From assembly GCA_963717255.1 (NCBI GenBank), contig CAVQVT010000007.1, positions 248,001 through 312,000 on the forward strand: DNA of 64,000 nucleotides, written 5' to 3'. Each line of letters opens with the position of its first letter. Positions within the stretch are counted from its first letter, which is position 1. The notes under the pieces were generated by a model. That model saw only the letters and a list, made by a program, of their open reading frames with translations. It searched no databases and had not been told where the DNA came from. The DNA comes from CAIYQJ01 sp963717255. GTDB lineage: Bacteria > Chloroflexota > Limnocylindria > Limnocylindrales > CSP1-4. Both the position numbers and the translations under genes were made by a program. Shown piece after piece: positions 59,935 to 64,000 of this stretch.

Positions 59935-59987
59935 GGGGTCGATGACGACCCGGCGCACCGGCCTCGCGGCCGAGGCCGGCCCGGCGA

Positions 59988-60016
59988 GCGTGGGGGCCGC
60001 GCGGCGGCCCCCACGC
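59988..60016. terminator. Perfect 13-bp hairpin between convergent genes
   Basis: GCGTGGGGGCCGC (59988-60000), 3-nt loop, GCGGCCCCCACGC (60004-60016), between malG (+) and the hypothetical gene (-). No T-run on either side; a likely bidirectional stop or transcript-end stabiliser. Confidence 0.6.
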
Positions 60017-60021
60017 CGCGC

Positions 60022-60507
60022 TCAGCGGTGCATCACCGCGCGCCAGGGACCGGTGAGCTGCTCGAACGTCTCGACGTCGATGAGGTCGCGCACGAGCACC
60101 GCGAGGCCGGCGGCGATCACGCACGCGACGAGCCGGCCGTGCTCTCTGTGGCCGGGGTCGCGCACGGCCATCGCTCGATGGACGGCCGCCTCGAACGCCG
60201 CGATCGCATCTCGTCGGCCGTCGTTCCGGCCCAGGACCACCGCCCGGGCCTGGGCCGCCGCGATCGTCGTCCCCACGGCGGGCGTGAGCGACCACCAGCG
60301 CCAGTCGGCCTCGCGCTCCATCGCCTTGCCCTCGGCGGGCGTCAGGCGCGCGGCGCGCCGGAGGATGTCGAGCACCTCGTGCCCGTTCGGGCCAAGGTCG
60401 GCGGCCGCCGGCAGGACCAGCCGCGGAGTGCCGTCCGCCTCGAGTGTCCGTTCCTCCGCCGCATCGGGCCGTCCGGATGGATCGATCTCCCGGACCTTGT
60501 CGCCCAT
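60022..60507 (-). CDS. Hypothetical protein
   Basis: A 161-aa protein, helical in the C-terminal two thirds (AAFEAAVHRAMAVRDPGHRE, LVACVIAAGLAVLVRDLIDV). No family recognised. The ATG has GGGAGG upstream, and a TAGCAT -10 lies further upstream in the gap shared with the GH13 gene, which it diverges from. It interrupts the maltodextrin operon on the opposite strand. Confidence 0.6.
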   Translation of the reverse strand: MGDKVREIDPSGRPDAAEERTLEADGTPRLVLPAAADLGPNGHEVLDILRRAARLTPAEGKAMEREADWRWWSLTPAVGTTIAAAQARAVVLGRNDGRRDAIAAFEAAVHRAMAVRDPGHREHGRLVACVIAAGLAVLVRDLIDVETFEQLTGPWRAVMHR

Positions 60508-60590
60508 GTCACGCCTCCCGAGCCGGACGCATCGCGCCGTCCGATGACCATGCTACCCCCGTCCCTCCGCATCCCCTGAGGTCCCGCAGC

Positions 60591-62141
60591 ATGTCGATCG
60601 TCACGCCGGAATGGGTCCGCGACGCCGTCTTCTACCAGGTCTTCCCCGACCGTTTCGCGCGGAGCGGGCGCGTCGAGGCCCCCGGGCCGCTCGAGGCGTG
60701 GGACGCGCCGCCCACCGTCCACGGGTTCAAGGGCGGCGACCTCTACGGCGTGGCCGACCGGCTCGACTACCTGCAGGACCTCGGGGTCACGGCGCTCTAC
60801 CTCAACCCGGTCTTCGCGTCGGCGTCGAACCACCGCTATCACACGTACGACTACTACGCGGTCGATCCGCTCCTCGGCGGGAACGACGCTCTGCGGACCC
60901 TGCTCGACGCGGCCCACGCCCGCGGGATGAAGGTGATCCTCGACGGGGTCTTCAACCACGCGAGCCGCGGCTTCTGGCCGTTCAACCACGTCCTCGAGTG
61001 CGGCCTCGGCTCGCCGTACGTGGACTGGTTCTACGTGGACCGGGACGCGCTCGCCGCCGGGCGACCGCTCCGGGCCTACCCGAACGAGCCCCTGCGCCGG
61101 TCGACGGAGGATCTCTCCGACATCGCCCACTTCGGGAGCGAGTCCATCTCCTCGCTCGGCTACCGCGCGTGGTGGGACCTGCCGGCGCTGCCGAAGCTCA
61201 ACACGGACAACCCGAAGGTCCGCGAGTACATCTTCGACGTCGCCGAGCACTGGATCCGCTTCGGTGTCGACGGCTGGCGGCTGGACGTCGCCGCGGAGAT
61301 CGACGACGACGAGTTCTGGCGCGAGTTCCGGCGGCGCGTGAAGGCGATCGATCCTGAGGCGTACATCGTCGCGGAGATCTGGCACGAGGACCACCGCTGG
61401 CTCAACGGAGACCAGTTCGACGCCTACATGAACTACCCCGTCGGGTTCGCCGCGCTCTCGTTCTGCGCCGGCGAGCACCGCGACGAGCGCGTCATCCGCC
61501 AGCACGGTGAGGTGGGGGCCAACGTCCGCCGCGACGACGGCCCGGCGTTCCTCGAGCGCCTGGACCACGTGCTCCACGTGTACGACCCGGCGATCAACGC
61601 GGTCCAGATGAACCTCATCGACACGCACGACACCCCGCGCCTCCTCTCGATGTGCGCGGGCGATCTCGACGGCCTCCGGCTGACGACGCTCGTCCTGCTC
61701 ACCGTCGGGGGCGCGCCCTGCATCTACTACGGGGACGAGATCGGCCTGGCCGGGGAGTTCGACCCGGCCTCCCGCGGCGCGTTCCCGACGGACGAGTCCG
61801 CGTGGGACCTCGACCTCCGCGCGTTCTACCGGGGCGCCATCGCGCTCCGGCACGCGCACCCCGCGCTCCGGCGCGGCGCGTTCCACCCCGCCGGCGCGGC
61901 CGGGATGGCCGCCGCCTACACGCGCAGCGACGGCTCCGAGGCGCTCGTCGTCTGCATCAACGCCGGCGACGAGCCGGCGCGTCTCGACCTGTCCATCCCC
62001 GACCTGGGCGGCCGGACCCTGGAGCCGGTGACGTGGGAGGGCTGGCCGTGGGCGACCGGCGAGTCCGCGTCCGTGGCCGCCGCCGGCGATGCGTCGGTGG
62101 AGCTCGGGGCGCGATCGGCCCGCGTCCTGCGGGCGCGCTGA
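60591..62141 (+). CDS. GH13 alpha-glucan hydrolase (neopullulanase/cyclomaltodextrinase-like)
   Basis: A 516-aa cytoplasmic GH13 enzyme (no signal peptide). Four conserved regions: DGVFNHAS (Asp118), GWRLDVAAE (nucleophile Asp232), IVAEIWHE (acid/base Glu262), LIDTHDTPR (Asp347). AVFYQVFPDRFARSGR and GGDLYGVADRLDYLQDLGVT are typical of the neopullulanase/maltogenic-amylase subfamily, but the N-terminal dimerisation domain is absent. It probably cleaves imported maltodextrins. GAGGTCC lies before the ATG; the second GH13 gene starts 20 nt after its stop. Confidence 0.92.
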   Translation: MSIVTPEWVRDAVFYQVFPDRFARSGRVEAPGPLEAWDAPPTVHGFKGGDLYGVADRLDYLQDLGVTALYLNPVFASASNHRYHTYDYYAVDPLLGGNDALRTLLDAAHARGMKVILDGVFNHASRGFWPFNHVLECGLGSPYVDWFYVDRDALAAGRPLRAYPNEPLRRSTEDLSDIAHFGSESISSLGYRAWWDLPALPKLNTDNPKVREYIFDVAEHWIRFGVDGWRLDVAAEIDDDEFWREFRRRVKAIDPEAYIVAEIWHEDHRWLNGDQFDAYMNYPVGFAALSFCAGEHRDERVIRQHGEVGANVRRDDGPAFLERLDHVLHVYDPAINAVQMNLIDTHDTPRLLSMCAGDLDGLRLTTLVLLTVGGAPCIYYGDEIGLAGEFDPASRGAFPTDESAWDLDLRAFYRGAIALRHAHPALRRGAFHPAGAAGMAAAYTRSDGSEALVVCINAGDEPARLDLSIPDLGGRTLEPVTWEGWPWATGESASVAAAGDASVELGARSARVLRAR

Positions 62142-62161
62142 AGACACCGGGGAGCATCGAG

Positions 62162-64000
62162 ATGACGAGGATCGCCCCACCGCCCGCTGCCCGCCGCGTC
62201 GCGGCCGCGGCCGTCGCCGCCCTGACCCTGGTCGCCGCGTGCTCCCCGGGGCCCACGCCCGTCCCGCCGACCGCGCCCGCCAGCGCGTCCCCGGCCGTGC
62301 CGAGCCCCTCGCTCGCCGCCGTGGCTCTTCCGCCGGACCTGCCGCCGCTCGCTGCGGACGGCACGATCGCCGAGGAGGACCTCCGCCACGACAGCCGCTC
62401 CGACCTCTACCGCTCGCCGGGCGGCGCGGTCCCGGCGGGCACCCAGGTGACGCTCCGGCTCCGCGCGGCCGCCGGCGACCTGACGGACGCCACGGTCCGC
62501 GTCTGGGACCACGACGCCGGCGTCCAGGTCCTCGTCCCGATGCAGGTGGTCGCGACGGACCGGATCGGCGGCGAGCATGGCTACGACTGGTGGGAGGCCA
62601 CGCTCGCCACGCCCGCGCAGCCGAACCTCTACTCGTACCGCTTCATCGTCCGCGACGGACCGACCACCCGGTACGTGGAGGACGAGATCCCCGGCGACAA
62701 CGGTGGCGAGGCGAACGACGGCGGGACCGGCCAGGTCTACTCGGAGAGCCCGGACTCCTCGTGGCAGGTCGCCGCGTACAGGCCGGACTTCACGACCCCC
62801 GACTGGACGCACGGCGCCGTCGTCTACCAGGTCTTCCCCGACCGCTTCTTCAACGGCGACCCGTCGAACGATCCGAGTCCCGACGCGACACCCGGGACGA
62901 GCGGGGCCGAGGTCTTCCGGCAGCCCGTCCTGTACGGGAACCCGATCCTCCAGAAGGCGTGGACCGACCTGCCGGAGGGCTACTGCCGCGCCTACAAGGG
63001 TGTGACGTGCGACGAGGTGCCGCTCGGGCGCGACTTCTTCGGGGGCGACCTCGCCGGCATCACGGCGAAGCTCGACGACCTCGCGGGCCTCGGGGTGACC
63101 GTGCTCTACCTCAACCCGATCTTCGCCGCCGGCTCCAACCATCGCTACGACACGCTCGACTACGGGTACGTGGACCCGGGGCTGGGGACGCAGGCCGACT
63201 TCGACGCCCTCGTGGCGGCGGCGAAGGCGAAGGGGATCCGCGTCGTGCTCGACGGCGTGTTCAACCATGTCTCGTCGTCATCGCCGTGGTTCGACCGGGC
63301 GCGCCAGTACGACGCGGTCGGGGCCTGCGAGTCGGCCGGCTCGCCGTACCGCTCCTGGTTCACGTTCCGGAAGCCCGACGCGAACGAGCCGTCGCCCTGC
63401 GCACCCTCGACCGAGGATGGCGACGACACCTTCTACGTGGGCTGGTTCGGCTTCGACACGATCCCCGAGATCGTGGAGTCGCCGGAGACCAACGCGGTCT
63501 TCGTCGGCCCCGACGGGATCGTCCGGCGATGGCTGAAGGCCGGCGCGGCGGGGTGGCGGCTCGACGTCATGGACAACCTCTCCGAGGGCCTCGTCAAGGC
63601 GATCCGCATCGCGACGAAGGAGGCCGACCCGGATGCCCTCGTGCTCGGCGAGCAGTGGGGGAACGCGACCCCGTGGCTCCTGGGGAACCAGGCGGACTCC
63701 GTCATGAACTACCGGTTCCGGCGCGCGGTCATCGGCCTCGTGAACGGTGACACGGCCGACCTCGACGGCGCGATCGCCGGCCTCTCGCCCAGCGCCTTCG
63801 CCTCCCGGATGGAGAACGTCATGGCGCAGTACCCGCCGGCCGCCTGGGCGTCGCTCCTCAACCTCGTGGACAGCCACGACACGACGCGCATCCTCTGGAC
63901 CCTGACGCCCGGCGAGGACAACGAGGCGGCGAAGACCGAGCCCGCGGCGCTCGCCCAGGGCAAGGCCAAGCTCCGTCAGGTGGCCGCGCTCCAGCTCACC
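62162..64000 (+). CDS. Secreted GH13 alpha-amylase/pullulanase-like lipoprotein (cut by window edge)
   Basis: 613 codons visible, open at the right edge. The signal peptide has lipobox LVAAC (Cys27) and a Pro/Ala/Ser linker. Residues ~60-205 form a beta-sandwich (TQVTLRLRAAAGDLTDATVR..., YSYRFIVRDGP) like the N-terminal domain of neopullulanases. Then the GH13 barrel: VVYQVFPDRFFNGDPSNDPS, DGVFNHVS, GWRLDVMDN (nucleophile), VLGEQWGN (acid/base), LVDSHDTTR. It would degrade starch-type polymers at the cell surface, feeding the MalEFG importer. GGAG is 9 nt before the ATG. Confidence 0.92.
   Translation, partial: MTRIAPPPAARRVAAAAVAALTLVAACSPGPTPVPPTAPASASPAVPSPSLAAVALPPDLPPLAADGTIAEEDLRHDSRSDLYRSPGGAVPAGTQVTLRLRAAAGDLTDATVRVWDHDAGVQVLVPMQVVATDRIGGEHGYDWWEATLATPAQPNLYSYRFIVRDGPTTRYVEDEIPGDNGGEANDGGTGQVYSESPDSSWQVAAYRPDFTTPDWTHGAVVYQVFPDRFFNGDPSNDPSPDATPGTSGAEVFRQPVLYGNPILQKAWTDLPEGYCRAYKGVTCDEVPLGRDFFGGDLAGITAKLDDLAGLGVTVLYLNPIFAAGSNHRYDTLDYGYVDPGLGTQADFDALVAAAKAKGIRVVLDGVFNHVSSSSPWFDRARQYDAVGACESAGSPYRSWFTFRKPDANEPSPCAPSTEDGDDTFYVGWFGFDTIPEIVESPETNAVFVGPDGIVRRWLKAGAAGWRLDVMDNLSEGLVKAIRIATKEADPDALVLGEQWGNATPWLLGNQADSVMNYRFRRAVIGLVNGDTADLDGAIAGLSPSAFASRMENVMAQYPPAAWASLLNLVDSHDTTRILWTLTPGEDNEAAKTEPAALAQGKAKLRQVAALQLT

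Overview
The window is about 72% G+C. It encodes a free-living bacterium with many lipoproteins, GTG starts and short operons whose genes overlap by 4 bases (ATGA or GTGA). Gene content and style (Gram-positive-type LexA boxes, FchA plus a reduced FolD plus Fhs, tandem MFS exporters, histidine use through glutamate formiminotransferase) suggest a Chloroflexota lineage such as Limnocylindria/Ellin6529. That placement is inference; a high-GC actinobacterium-like lineage is the main alternative. No rRNA, tRNA or CRISPR array was found.

Layout. 0-6.6 kb: lexA (cut by the left edge) diverges from rplI; then three polytopic glycosyltransferase-like proteins, dinB, and a small gene behind two LexA boxes. 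6.8-10.2 kb: a tetrahydrofolate C1 cassette fchA-folD-fhs in which FolD lacks its cyclohydrolase lysine. 10.3-15.4 kb: assorted small genes (histidine phosphatase, DedA, nucleotidyltransferase, an acetyltransferase with an NPF-repeat insert, DUF4440, lipoprotein). 15.5-26.1 kb: HisC, an FMN alpha-hydroxy-acid oxidase, a divergent HisD, two SDRs, a divergent HisB and a phosphotriesterase-like hydrolase, followed by a NitT/TauT-type ABC importer. I think this may be an undescribed pathway built from his-gene paralogues. 26.6-39.3 kb: histidine degradation (hutH with a frameshift, hutU, ftcD, hutI) interleaved with a TPR lipoprotein, a flavoprotein and two MFS transporters. 39.3-50.9 kb: two MBL proteins, a candidate structured RNA, a metallopeptidase lipoprotein, argS, a PHP phosphoesterase, threonine degradation (tdh-kbl), an FAH hydrolase and a helix-hairpin-helix protein. 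51.0-64.0 kb: a membrane-anchored GH63-like hydrolase, then a LacI-controlled maltodextrin system (lacI, malE, terminator, malF, malG, two GH13 enzymes; the last is cut by the right edge).

Metabolic links. HutH-HutU-HutI convert histidine to formiminoglutamate. FtcD moves the formimino group to tetrahydrofolate. The FchA/cyclodeaminase-family protein can give methenyl-THF, and FolD and Fhs connect this to methylene-THF and formate. Tdh-Kbl yield glycine and acetyl-CoA. The right end imports and hydrolyses alpha-glucans.

The most unusual non-coding signals are: two distant copies of an array of about six 15-bp palindromes with conserved spacing (26.3 and 54.6 kb); two ~165-bp elements bounded by inverted repeats (31.6 and 42.5 kb); a structured RNA candidate at 40.0-40.16 kb; several tandem repeats; and a recurrent -10 box 6-8 nt before start codons, implying many leaderless mRNAs.
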